From NCBI GenBank assembly GCA_965205915.1, contig OZ242191.1, forward strand, positions 1,550,001-1,614,000: a stretch of DNA of 64,000 nucleotides. The letters are read 5' to 3'. Source of the DNA: VXMO01 sp965205915. GTDB taxonomy: Bacteria > Chloroflexota > Dehalococcoidia > UBA6926. How positions within the stretch are numbered: position 1 is the first letter of the stretch; each line of letters begins with the position of its first letter. A program made the translations under genes and the position numbers. The notes beneath the pieces were generated by a model that ran no database searches, was not told the DNA's origin, and worked only from the letters and a program-made list of their open reading frames with translations. This document shows, one piece after another, positions 32,797 to 41,783 of this stretch.

Positions 32797-35295
32797 TCAT
32801 CCCGCCAGCCAAACGTGATCATACCGATTCTGCGGGCCGTAGAATGCCAGGTATTGGACAGCCGGCATGAAGCCGCGCACATTGACGTTCGTCACGGGTA
32901 CAAACACCTCGTGGGCCGTGATGATCTTGGCGACATCAGTTAACGCAATCTCCATCGCCTCCCACGCCAGTTCACGCCGTTCTTCGGGATCGAGAGTAAT
33001 GCTCATGCGATAAACAAGCTCGTCAAACTCGAAATTGCTGTACCTGTTGTAATTCCTGTCTGAGTCTGTGTAGAACTGCTCATAGAACAGCATGTCCGGA
33101 TCAAGCCCTGAATTCCAGAATGAATGCACCCCAACATCAAAGTCACCAATCGACCAGTCATTGTAGGCTTGTGCACTTCCCAGGATATTGGCAACAACGT
33201 CGACGCCGATGTCTTCGAGGTCTCTGACGAAGGCTTCAGCCTCCTTCTCCAACGGCTGCCAGACTGAGAGTGTCAGGTTAAGTGACCCCGGCCCGTACCC
33301 GGCCTGATTCAGGATTTCACGAGCCCGCCGTTTGTCCTCTTCGGCTGTGCTCGTGCCGATAACATCGCCGTATCCGGGGATGGCTGCGCATCGCTCGGCA
33401 GGCATCGCCCATGAGGACGCGGGATAGAAGCCGCAACCTGTCGGTAAAACGGACCACCCATGACGTGTCGTATCGACATACCGCTGATTGTCTATAGCCA
33501 GGGCGAAGGCTTCATTGACTGCCGGTTCACTCCACGGCGGGCGAGTCCTGTTCAGGAACAAGGCCGGGCTGAAGGCTGACGCAATGACGGGCTCCCAGTG
33601 TTGACAGACATTGTCGTCGCACTCCTGGAGAAGAGCGTCGCCGGAACTGCCGTTGAATCCCCACGGTCGCCCAATGTGTAGACGGCCCGTGCGCATCGCC
33701 GCCGGAACGAGTGACGAGGCCATGAAATGAGCCTCAATGCCATCGAGGTACGGAAGAGGCTCATCCCAGTACCTGTTATTCCTCTCGAAAATGTAAGGTT
33801 GCTCGTCTTCCCCTGCGATGAGCCTGAATGGTCCGCTTGTGATGATGGGTCTCTCATTTCGCAGTGAGGTAAGGCCGGTCCAGGCATCTCTCCCCTCTCC
33901 GTAAACGTGTGCGGGCCGGATAATGTTGAATGGCAAAGCAATTGCTTCGGCAAGAGCCGGGACTGGCTGATGCAGACTGAAAACCACGGTCAATGTATCT
34001 ACGCAGATGATTCCGTCAATTGCGCTGAAGTATTTCGCTCGCGGACTCCTGCGCAGACCCTCGCCCGTTCGAATCGTGTCGAATGACCACTTCACGTCCG
34101 CGCACGTCAGCGGCGTTCCATCCGTCCACTCAATACCCTCGCGAATATCGAAAATGTATTGAAGGCCGTCGGCTGAAACCCGCCAGGCCTCTGCGATATC
34201 AGGATGCAGCTCAAAGAACGCACCGTCTTCGTAGTCTTCTGTATCGCCCCATGTCCGAGGCTGAATCAACATATTGTGCAGCGGGTGCATCGTCTGAAAA
34301 GCGAATGCCAAAGACTCTTCCCACGTGCTATACGTCCTACCATGCGCGGTGTAGGCAACCTGCAATACACCGCCGTACACAGCGTCAAGATCCAGCGGCT
34401 TCCCGCTCACGGATGCAGGCTCTGTGCCGTAAATCGGCTCAAGTTCATAATGACTGTTGAACTCCGCCGTTTCGATGCCTCTCTGTGCTGTCAAGGCGGA
34501 GATGGCATATCCTCGGCCTTCTGCCGAGCCCCCGTTCGCAGAGCTCTCAATGTCATTGGTGAGAATCCCCGCAATCGTCCCATCCTCGTTCAGCAACAAG
34601 CCGCCACTAAGCCCGGGGTCGACGGCCGCGTCTGTCTCGATAATCTCAAGGTCTGCGTCAGGCTCAAACCGGACATCAACTATCTTGGCCAGCGATGCGA
34701 GAAGCTCCTGTTCGTCTGCTGGTACCCCCGTCAAAAAGACCCACGAATCGGGGAAGGCTGCGGCATCGCGATCCAGCGTGAGCGCCTCTAGCGAGGTCGA
34801 ACAACAGATGTCAATGTACGCAAGATTCCGAGCCTCGTCCTCCTCAATTGCCTTAGCGTCGTATTCGGTTCCGTCGTTCGTGATAACCGAGATCGCCTCC
34901 GCGCCGTCCACGATGAGCCGGTTGGTCATGATGGTGGCGTGTCCGATGAACGGAGACCTCACAATCACGCCGGTGCCGCTACCATGTTCCGTCGTCACCT
35001 TGACGATACTTGGCCGTAATTCCTCAATAGCCTCCCACGGCGGTTCAGGTGTCGGAAGAGGCATCAGAGTCGGCGTGGGAGTTGGTATGCCAGGTGTCGG
35101 CGTGGCTGTGGGAGGTACAGGGCTGGGCGAAGGTGTTGGCGTGGCCGTCGCAGTCGGCTCTTCAGGAACCGGAGTCGGTGTTTGCGTATCAACCCTCGTG
35201 CATGCAAGCAGCAGAACGGACAACGTCAGAAGCGCAGCGACCGCTGCGCGGTAGAATCGCTGACCTTTTATGCGACCGCACCCCTGTATAGGCAT
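32797..35295 (-). CDS. lipoprotein fusing a degenerate trypsin-like domain to a peptide-binding (SBP_bac_5) domain, 1
   Basis: An 832-residue lipoprotein: lipobox LLAC with Cys32, a Pro/Thr linker to about 85, a trypsin/HtrA-like domain (about 88-270), then a full family 5 peptide-binding domain (about 300-832; signatures MHPLHNMLIQPRTWGD, IEWTDGTPLTCADVKWSFDT, PTGCGFYPASSWAMP). In the protease part GSGTGVIV and DPGLSGGLL remain, but the catalytic His is replaced (MTNRLIVDGA instead of TNxHVV) and the Asp is Asn in RNLAYIDI, so it should be inactive and may bind peptides. A TAGAAT -10 box ends 6 nt before the ATG. No permease genes are adjacent. Confidence 0.85.
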   Translation of the reverse strand: MPIQGCGRIKGQRFYRAAVAALLTLSVLLLACTRVDTQTPTPVPEEPTATATPTPSPSPVPPTATPTPGIPTPTPTLMPLPTPEPPWEAIEELRPSIVKVTTEHGSGTGVIVRSPFIGHATIMTNRLIVDGAEAISVITNDGTEYDAKAIEEDEARNLAYIDICCSTSLEALTLDRDAAAFPDSWVFLTGVPADEQELLASLAKIVDVRFEPDADLEIIETDAAVDPGLSGGLLLNEDGTIAGILTNDIESSANGGSAEGRGYAISALTAQRGIETAEFNSHYELEPIYGTEPASVSGKPLDLDAVYGGVLQVAYTAHGRTYSTWEESLAFAFQTMHPLHNMLIQPRTWGDTEDYEDGAFFELHPDIAEAWRVSADGLQYIFDIREGIEWTDGTPLTCADVKWSFDTIRTGEGLRRSPRAKYFSAIDGIICVDTLTVVFSLHQPVPALAEAIALPFNIIRPAHVYGEGRDAWTGLTSLRNERPIITSGPFRLIAGEDEQPYIFERNNRYWDEPLPYLDGIEAHFMASSLVPAAMRTGRLHIGRPWGFNGSSGDALLQECDDNVCQHWEPVIASAFSPALFLNRTRPPWSEPAVNEAFALAIDNQRYVDTTRHGWSVLPTGCGFYPASSWAMPAERCAAIPGYGDVIGTSTAEEDKRRAREILNQAGYGPGSLNLTLSVWQPLEKEAEAFVRDLEDIGVDVVANILGSAQAYNDWSIGDFDVGVHSFWNSGLDPDMLFYEQFYTDSDRNYNRYSNFEFDELVYRMSITLDPEERRELAWEAMEIALTDVAKIITAHEVFVPVTNVNVRGFMPAVQYLAFYGPQNRYDHVWLAG

Positions 35296-35445
35296 GACGC
35301 GATTCTAGCAGGATAGATTTTCTTCCGTACGAACAGACGTTGCCTACTTCAATCGGCAAAGTGAATCGTTACTGGAGTGCCGCCCGCCCCCCCAACCTAC
35401 CCAACAGGTCCCCCATCACAGCCATCCAGCCAAGCCCCCCCCCCA

Positions 35446-37932
35446 TCACCCCCCCAACCAAACCTGGTCATACCGATTCAAAGGGCCGTACCTTGCCAGG
35501 AAGTCCGGGGCGGGCAGGAACCCTCGTACCGCCGCCCCCGTCACGGCCATGTACTGACCGTGCAGTAAGATAATCTTGGCCTGATCATTCAGCGCAATCT
35601 CCATCGCGTCCCAACCCAGGTTCTGCCGTTCCCAAAGGTCCCGAGTCATGCTCAGCCGATCAACCAGATCGTCAAATTCCGGGTTGCTGTAGCGGCCATA
35701 GTTGCGTGAACCGCCGGTATAGAAGTGCTCGCGCAACAAGATCTCCGGATTAGCGCTGGACATTCCAAATCCATGCAAACCAATATCGTAGTCGCCTTCC
35801 GCCCAGACACCGTATGCCACCCCACTATCCAGGATGTTGGCCTCGACAGATATACCGATGGCGCCCAGTTGTAGAGCGAGCGCCGGATAGTCGTTTTCGA
35901 TGGGCTGCCAGACCGAAAGTTCAAGCGTAAGATCCCCGGGGCCATACCCGGCAGCAGCCATGATTTGCTTCGCCCGTCTCAGGTCGCTTTCAGGGGTACT
36001 GGTACGCATAACGTCCCCGTAGCCCGGGATCGCGCCGCAACGATCAATTGGCATTACCCACTGACTTTCCGGATAGAACCCGCAGCCGGTCGGCATTTCC
36101 GCCCAATCGTTCCGCGCAAGCAAGTTTAGCTGCCGGTTATCAAGGGCCAGCGCGATTGCCTCTCCGACAGCAGGGTCATTCCATGGCTCACGATCCTTGT
36201 TAAGGAACAGGGCCGAACCTAAAGACGAGGAAACGATTGGGGAGTCCCAGAATTGACACGCATCCTCGCCACACTCCTGTGTCAGCTCGTCCGCGTCGCC
36301 CCCCGAGAATCCAACTGTGCTGCCGATGTGTAACCGACCTGTCCGAAGGGCTGCCGGGAAAGCGTCTCGATTCATAAGATGCAACTCGATACCGTCCAGG
36401 TAGGGCAGTGGCTCGTCCCAGTAATTGTAATTCCGCTCGAATACGTAGCTTTCTCCCGGATGCCATTGGGCAACCCGGAAAGCGCCGCTCGTTACAGTCG
36501 GTAGCTCCTCTCGCAGCAAATCAAGGTCCGCCTCTTCATAGATATGCGCCGGCCGGATGATATTCTGCGGAAGCGCAATGAAGTCCAGAATCGCCGGACT
36601 TGGGCGATTGAGCACAAACACGACGGTCCGATCATCCGCGCATGTAATCGTCTCTACCCCGTTGAAGTAAATCGCTCTCGGGCTCACCTCCAGCCCCTCG
36701 CCCGTCCTGATCGTATCGAACGACCATTTCACATCGCTGCACGTCATCGGCGTCCCATCGGACCATTCATTCCCGTCACGCAGCGTAAACGCGTATTCCA
36801 GTCCGTCGGCTGAAACCCGCCAACCCTCCGCAAGATCCGGCCGCAGCTCAAAAAAACCGTACACACCATGGTCCCCCCAGGTTCGCGGCTGTATCAACAT
36901 GTTGTGGAGTGGATGCATCGTCTGCGCCGCAATATCCGAGTCCCCCTCCCATGTGCTGAATGAGCCCTCTCCTGTATACGCCACCTCCAGAACGCCGCCA
37001 TACACCGCGTCCATATCCAACGGCTTTCCGCTCAAAGAGGACGTCTCACTTTCGGTTGCCCCCTCCGGCTCCTGCTCGCCAAACGCTCCCCAGTCGCTCA
37101 GCGACGTGGGAAGCGCCCACCATAGCGCGTCCAGGGCAACAGCAAAATGACTGCCCGCCACCGGCTCGCCACTGACGGAAACAACGTCCGTCAATGTAAC
37201 CATTCCGGCCACCCTACCCCTCGGCGCAAACAACGGCCCCCCGACGGTCCTCGATTCTATCTGTATGTCCGTCTCAATAATGTCGCGGTCGGAGTTTTGC
37301 TCCGTCCAGGAGCCGGTGACGTTTCCACTCCTTACCATTGGTGAGTCGCTCTCGGGTGCGAAAGCAACCGACATTGCAAACGAACCGACAGGCAGGTCGT
37401 CTTGCCTGCCAATCTCAACCTGGCTCAATCCCAGGGTGCAACAGAACCTCACGACTGCCAGGTCCAGTCCCTCTTCTGCGCCAAGAAGTTCCGCGTCGTA
37501 CTCTTGATCGTCTGCAACGACGACGATATTCTCGCCGCCCACAAGGCTCGCGCTCGTTATGACCGTGGCACGACCACCAAGGGTCAGGTTCACGATGAAA
37601 CCTGTTCCCTCCATTGACCCGGAAGTAACGCCGACAATAGCCGGGCGCAGTTCCTCAAATATCTCCAGGAATTCCCCAGTCGCCAGCTGTAAGGGAGTGG
37701 GCGTTGAGGTTGGCGTCGGTGTGGGGGAGGGTGTCGGCGTCGGGGTAGGCGTTGGTGGCTCCGGCGTAGCAGTTACAGTGGGCGACCCTGTGGGATCGGC
37801 CGGGACTGGCGTGGCAGTATTTTCCGTAACCCGATTGCAACCGATCACCAGTAAAGCCGCCGCAACAACCCCAATGGCAACCAGCCGACCTAAGTGCCGT
37901 GGTCCAAAAAAACGATACCTTTGTACTGCCAT
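35446..37932 (-). CDS. lipoprotein fusing a degenerate trypsin-like domain to a peptide-binding (SBP_bac_5) domain, 2
   Basis: An 828-residue paralogue of the preceding gene with the same layout: lipobox VIGC with Cys32, a Pro/Thr linker, trypsin-like domain, SBP_bac_5. Different catalytic residues are lost here: the His site reads VITSASLVGG and the Ser site SRTVGGPLF, while the Asp site LDLAVVRF is kept. Both copies share a Cys-Cys pair (RFCC here, DICC there), absent from typical HtrA. A TAGACT -10 box ends 6 nt before the ATG, again suggesting a leaderless mRNA. The gene lies 150 nt upstream of the first fusion on the same strand. Confidence 0.85.
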   Translation of the reverse strand: MAVQRYRFFGPRHLGRLVAIGVVAAALLVIGCNRVTENTATPVPADPTGSPTVTATPEPPTPTPTPTPSPTPTPTSTPTPLQLATGEFLEIFEELRPAIVGVTSGSMEGTGFIVNLTLGGRATVITSASLVGGENIVVVADDQEYDAELLGAEEGLDLAVVRFCCTLGLSQVEIGRQDDLPVGSFAMSVAFAPESDSPMVRSGNVTGSWTEQNSDRDIIETDIQIESRTVGGPLFAPRGRVAGMVTLTDVVSVSGEPVAGSHFAVALDALWWALPTSLSDWGAFGEQEPEGATESETSSLSGKPLDMDAVYGGVLEVAYTGEGSFSTWEGDSDIAAQTMHPLHNMLIQPRTWGDHGVYGFFELRPDLAEGWRVSADGLEYAFTLRDGNEWSDGTPMTCSDVKWSFDTIRTGEGLEVSPRAIYFNGVETITCADDRTVVFVLNRPSPAILDFIALPQNIIRPAHIYEEADLDLLREELPTVTSGAFRVAQWHPGESYVFERNYNYWDEPLPYLDGIELHLMNRDAFPAALRTGRLHIGSTVGFSGGDADELTQECGEDACQFWDSPIVSSSLGSALFLNKDREPWNDPAVGEAIALALDNRQLNLLARNDWAEMPTGCGFYPESQWVMPIDRCGAIPGYGDVMRTSTPESDLRRAKQIMAAAGYGPGDLTLELSVWQPIENDYPALALQLGAIGISVEANILDSGVAYGVWAEGDYDIGLHGFGMSSANPEILLREHFYTGGSRNYGRYSNPEFDDLVDRLSMTRDLWERQNLGWDAMEIALNDQAKIILLHGQYMAVTGAAVRGFLPAPDFLARYGPLNRYDQVWLGG

Positions 37933-38018
37933 GGGCTGAGTCTAGCGACGTGCGCAGCAAATAGCGAACCACCGCCAACGGCCCATCCCGCCCCAACCCC
38001 CGCCGATGAGGCCCCCCC

Positions 38019-38063
38019 CTACAACTTGCTAGCCAACTCCTCCATGTGCCCCGTCACCAGGAA
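38019..38063 (-). pseudogene. fossil 3' end of phoU
   Basis: Fourteen codons plus stop (FLVTGHMEELASKL) are identical to the PhoU C-terminus at 41052-41096, with one nucleotide change, and the C-run beyond the stop also matches. It is the left arm of a direct repeat around the helicase/HicB block. Confidence 0.85.
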
Positions 38064-38073
38064 GCGTCCCCCG

Positions 38074-38109
38074 CTACCCCGCCAGCCAAGCATAATCGCG
38101 CCGATTCTG
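38074..38109 (-). pseudogene. fossil 3' end of a peptide-binding protein gene
   Basis: Eleven codons plus stop read QNRRDYAWLAG, the terminal motif of the family here (QNRYDHVWLAG at 32797). Its source is a diverged copy rather than either neighbour exactly. Confidence 0.7.
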
Positions 38110-38114
38110 CGTGT

Positions 38115-38255
38115 GAAATCCGCCGCCACGCCGTCCTCCTCGGCCAGGACAACGAATACGTCTACAAAAAGGTAATGGGCTACTCAGACGAGGAATACCA
38201 AAAATTCATACAAATGGGCCACGCCGGCACAGACTACGACCCGGGAGTGGCATAA
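38115..38255 (+). pseudogene. fossil 3' end of a CaiB/BaiF CoA-transferase gene
   Basis: Forty-six codons plus stop (EIRRHAVLLGQDNEYVYKKV onwards, ending GHAGTDYDPGVA) match the C-terminus of the transferase at 28555-29901 at most positions. The frame continues upstream to 38046 only through the other two fossils read antisense. It cannot encode a working enzyme. Together the three fossils fill the 339-nt gap between the fusion lipoprotein gene and the helicase. Confidence 0.85.
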
Positions 38256-38271
38256 CCCGGTCATGACGGTG

Positions 38272-40560
38272 TCAGTCTAGTGGCTGCATCAACCCGTCCC
38301 GATAGACGCGATCAGGGCCTTTGGCAACGGCTGTGAGAATACGCTCCGCAAGCTCGAGTCCCCTTGCCTTGTCGATACTCGCATTGCTTATGTCCCACGA
38401 TTTGGCTGGCTCGATGCAATTCTGGCAGCCGGAGGCACACTCGCAAGCGCGAGCAATCTCGACACCCTTCGCAAGTGCGACGTTCCAGACACTAAACAGT
38501 TTCTTGGCCACACCGATGCCGCCAGCATAATTCTCGTAGCAGTACGCGGTTGAGTCGTTGGCGACAGAAGAATACGTGCTTGTGTCGAAACGGTCGGCTG
38601 GAATCACGAACATGGCCCCCACGCGAATCATGTGCTCAACGGCGCCTACTCCGGCGCGAATCTCGTCGCTCTGAGGGAAGTCCATCCAAAATGCCTGCAA
38701 GTTATTCATAAAGAGAGCGTCAGTATCGCCACCGGTTGTGACAAGGTCACCGGTTCTTTCGTCAATCAACCTATATCCGGTGAAATTCATAACGACGTTG
38801 AGAGAACCAAAGAATACGCTTATGTCGCCGTAACTAAATCCTTGGACGACGTCCGCTTTGGACAGCACCGAAAAGAACCGTGCTTCGGTTCGCAAATACT
38901 GTTCCGTATCTGATAGAACGACGGTCTGCTCTTCATGTGATGTGACGCGGTAGCGTTGCCCAAAGAAGGGAAAGACTGCCCCGATGTAGGCTTCCCGGAA
39001 GCGGCGCATACCTGAAATCTGCCCCAAGTCCTCCGCATTTCTCCTGAGCGCAAAAGACCGCCCAATTCCGCCTCGAAGATCTAGCCGCTGCTGAGGGCTG
39101 ATGCCACGGGGTGGGGTGCCGCTTACCTCTTTTGCTGCTTCGTAAAATGATGTGCCGAGAATGTCCTCGTCTGCTGGCATCAGCGGGTCAGCTGTTTCCT
39201 CCAGCAAAGATGGTAAATGCTTGGTGATGAGTTCCTCGTTGGAGGGATCTACGACGAGTTCATCGAAAGGCTTATCCAAGAATGCGTTCAGATTCCCCAC
39301 AAAGAAACGATCGATTGGGTCATTCATGGCATAGAAAAGCACGAAGGCATCCTTGTCCCAGCCCCGACCAGCGCGTCCAATCTGCTGCCAAGCCGACATG
39401 ATACTCGGCGGGAATCCGGCGAGTATCACACCATCTAACCCCCCGACGTCTAGTCCGATCTCTAGAGCATTTGTGGTGAAGACAACCTTTATTTCGCCTG
39501 ACTTTATGCGCTGCTGTATTCTCTGGCGATCATCTGCCTTTAGATCAGCATGATATGGAGAGAGCTGTTCAGGATCCAGCCCTTCTTCCGCGACCTTGCG
39601 TCGGGCACCGCCAAACGCTACTTCTAGGAATCTCTTAGTAGGACAAAAAACCAGAACTTGCAGACCCTCCTGAATGGCCGCAAGAGACGCCTGTTCAACG
39701 CGCAACCGAAGAATTTCGCGGTACTGAAAATCAGGGATGTCTGGCTGAACAAAGACAAAACTTCGCTTCGGCCTCAGCACTTCTCGTGCTGACATAACCT
39801 CCACATCACGCCCCGTGAGGTTCTTTGCGTGCTCTTCCGGATTAGCGCACGTCGCAGTGGAAAGAAAAACCTGCGGATTGGCACCAATGCTGTTCAAATA
39901 CCGGAAAAAGCGCCGCAACAGGAGGGCCATGTTGCTACCGAAGAATCCACGGTATATGTGCATTTCGTCCAGGACGATAAACTTCAATCGCCGCAAGTAC
40001 TCCTTACCGAGCGGATGTTTATCCCACGAGGCCCTGTTGCCGAGGAAAGATGTGTTGAGATATTCGGGATTCGTAATGAGTATGTGTGGCGGACTTTGTC
40101 TAATCTGCTCCTTGTGTTCGTTATCGGTATCACCATCGTAGGTCCATGATTCTATGCCCAAAGGCTCGCATATCCGTCTAATCTGGTCGCGCTGGTCAAA
40201 TGCCAGCGCCTTCATCGGATAAATCATCATGGAATGGGAACCTGGGTGCTCCTTGAGCGTGTGGAGCATGGGAGCTACAAAAGACAGAGTCTTTCCGCTT
40301 GCGGTCGGCGATTCCATGACTATGTCCGAACCAGACAAGGATTTTGTAATGGCGTCTAATTGGTGCTGGTAGGGGCGAGGGATGCCTGCACTAATGAGAG
40401 CATCACGCACTTGGGCATTCAGTTGTGCAGGCCAGATGTCTGCAAATTCAGGCTCGATGCGGCCGATGCTTTCAATGCGAACTGTATCGCTATCCCGAAG
40501 GGCATCTAACTCCCTCAGCCTGTCGATGAATCGGTCAAAATCGGAACTGTCCACCAACAC
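38272..40560 (-). CDS. DEAD/DEAH helicase with DUF1998 zinc-binding C-terminus (MrfA-like)
   Basis: A 762-residue superfamily 2 helicase. Motif I SPTASGKT (about 84-91), motif II DEMH, motif III STAT, motif VI QQIGRAGRG. The C-terminal part carries the Cys cluster CECASGCQNC near 704-713, as in the DUF1998 module of MrfA/Hrq1-type helicases. MrfA acts in repair of mitomycin-type DNA damage; DUF1998 helicases also occur in defence systems such as DISARM. No DISARM partner is seen, so a stand-alone repair helicase is the simpler reading. GTG 40560 follows AGAAAGG. Confidence 0.88.
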   Translation of the reverse strand: MLVDSSDFDRFIDRLRELDALRDSDTVRIESIGRIEPEFADIWPAQLNAQVRDALISAGIPRPYQHQLDAITKSLSGSDIVMESPTASGKTLSFVAPMLHTLKEHPGSHSMMIYPMKALAFDQRDQIRRICEPLGIESWTYDGDTDNEHKEQIRQSPPHILITNPEYLNTSFLGNRASWDKHPLGKEYLRRLKFIVLDEMHIYRGFFGSNMALLLRRFFRYLNSIGANPQVFLSTATCANPEEHAKNLTGRDVEVMSAREVLRPKRSFVFVQPDIPDFQYREILRLRVEQASLAAIQEGLQVLVFCPTKRFLEVAFGGARRKVAEEGLDPEQLSPYHADLKADDRQRIQQRIKSGEIKVVFTTNALEIGLDVGGLDGVILAGFPPSIMSAWQQIGRAGRGWDKDAFVLFYAMNDPIDRFFVGNLNAFLDKPFDELVVDPSNEELITKHLPSLLEETADPLMPADEDILGTSFYEAAKEVSGTPPRGISPQQRLDLRGGIGRSFALRRNAEDLGQISGMRRFREAYIGAVFPFFGQRYRVTSHEEQTVVLSDTEQYLRTEARFFSVLSKADVVQGFSYGDISVFFGSLNVVMNFTGYRLIDERTGDLVTTGGDTDALFMNNLQAFWMDFPQSDEIRAGVGAVEHMIRVGAMFVIPADRFDTSTYSSVANDSTAYCYENYAGGIGVAKKLFSVWNVALAKGVEIARACECASGCQNCIEPAKSWDISNASIDKARGLELAERILTAVAKGPDRVYRDGLMQPLD

Positions 40561-40670
40561 CTACCTTTCTGGTGTCCATCCTGCCCCGTCAAGGAGACCA
40601 TCTTACTACGACCGGCGTCTGTCCCATTTAGTGTCATTGAGGAGGGGGCACAAGACGAGCGGGTGCCCTC

Positions 40671-40985
40671 TCACCCCAAGTACGCCAACTTCCTAGCAAG
40701 AATGGCGTAAACCGAGGCTAGGTTTGCCCCCAAGCGATCCCGGTACTCGTCCAGGTCAAAGAACAGTTCAACAATTGACACCTGAAGGTCTTGGATTGCC
40801 TCGTCAGGTGTGTCACCTTCGCCGTATTCTTCGAGGTCCGGCGCTTCTGCGATGTACGTGCCGTCCACGATTTCCCATGTGACTTTGATGCGCTTAACTA
40901 CCCGGAACCGGGCATCACTCAGGTCGCGGAGTTCGAAGGGTGGGGGAACCGTGGGCGCTGGTGTACTGGATCGCTGAGTACTCAT
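40671..40985 (-). CDS. orphan HicB-like antitoxin-fold protein
   Basis: A 104-residue protein with a HicB-type partial RNase H-like fold: IKVTWEIVDGTYIAEAPDLE, then EGDTPDEAIQDLQVSIVELF. HicB normally neutralises a HicA toxin encoded next to it; no HicA reading frame is seen on either side. The final part has no clear DNA-binding motif. A TATACT box lies 9 nt before the ATG. It lies upstream of the helicase gene on the same strand and inside the PhoU-end direct repeat. Confidence 0.72.
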   Translation of the reverse strand: MSTQRSSTPAPTVPPPFELRDLSDARFRVVKRIKVTWEIVDGTYIAEAPDLEEYGEGDTPDEAIQDLQVSIVELFFDLDEYRDRLGANLASVYAILARKLAYLG

Positions 40986-41051
40986 AACCGTGCCAGTATA
41001 GCCGACGATGGCTAACTGTGGCAGGGACTAACCACAATAGACGAGCCCCCC

Positions 41052-41732
41052 CTACAACTTGCTAGCCAGCTCCTCCATGTGCCCCGTCACCAGGAACACC
41101 ACCCGCTCCGCAATGTTCGTCGTGCGATCCGCGATCCGCTCAAAGTTATGCGTCGCCCAGACCAGGTATGTCGCCTCCTGCACCAGTGACGGATTCTCAA
41201 TCATGGTCTGAATCAGGGCGTGGTAAGACGAGTCCTGCATCTCATCGACTTCATCATCCTCTACGCATATCTGGCGGGCGGCCTCCGCGTCCCTCTCAAC
41301 CAGCGCAGTCAACGACCGCCGGAGCATGTCCCGGCACTTATCCGCCATCTGCGGCAGCGTGTCCAGGGGACGAACTGTGCTGTCCGCGCCGATCATCGCT
41401 GCGATGCGCGCGTTGCCCTCTGCGTGGTCGGCCATGCGCTCCAGGTCCACGATGATGTTGAGCACCGCCACCACGACGCGCAGATCGCCGGCCATGGGCT
41501 GCTGCGTGGCAATGACCCGAATGGCCTTCTCCTCGATGTCGAATCGTGTCTTGTCGATACGTTCGTCTTCGGCGATCACCTGCTGTGCAAGGTTGGCGTC
41601 ACGGTTTCGGAGGGCTTCCAGGGATCGCTCGATGGACTTATCAACCATGGAGCCCATCTCCAGAACATCATCCTGGAGTTCCCGCAGCAGCCGATCAAAG
41701 TCGGTGCGTGTCGCGTGTGGTTCCATCGCCAT
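41052..41732 (-). CDS. phoU: phosphate transport regulator PhoU
   Basis: A 226-residue two-repeat helical-bundle protein that links the Pst transporter to PhoR signalling. Both PhoU repeats are present (LQDDVLEMGSMVDKSIERS with DLERMADHAEGNA; CRDMLRRSLTALVERDAEAA with NFERIADRTTNIAERV). ATG 41732 is preferred over GTG 41741 because GGGGAGAGG ends 8 nt before it. It is last in the pst operon. Its final 14 codons are duplicated at 38019. Confidence 0.95.
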   Translation of the reverse strand: MAMEPHATRTDFDRLLRELQDDVLEMGSMVDKSIERSLEALRNRDANLAQQVIAEDERIDKTRFDIEEKAIRVIATQQPMAGDLRVVVAVLNIIVDLERMADHAEGNARIAAMIGADSTVRPLDTLPQMADKCRDMLRRSLTALVERDAEAARQICVEDDEVDEMQDSSYHALIQTMIENPSLVQEATYLVWATHNFERIADRTTNIAERVVFLVTGHMEELASKL

Positions 41733-41783
41733 CTCGGTCACCTCTCCCCGTTACGGGTTCTTTGCCCCTGCCGGCCGTTCTCG

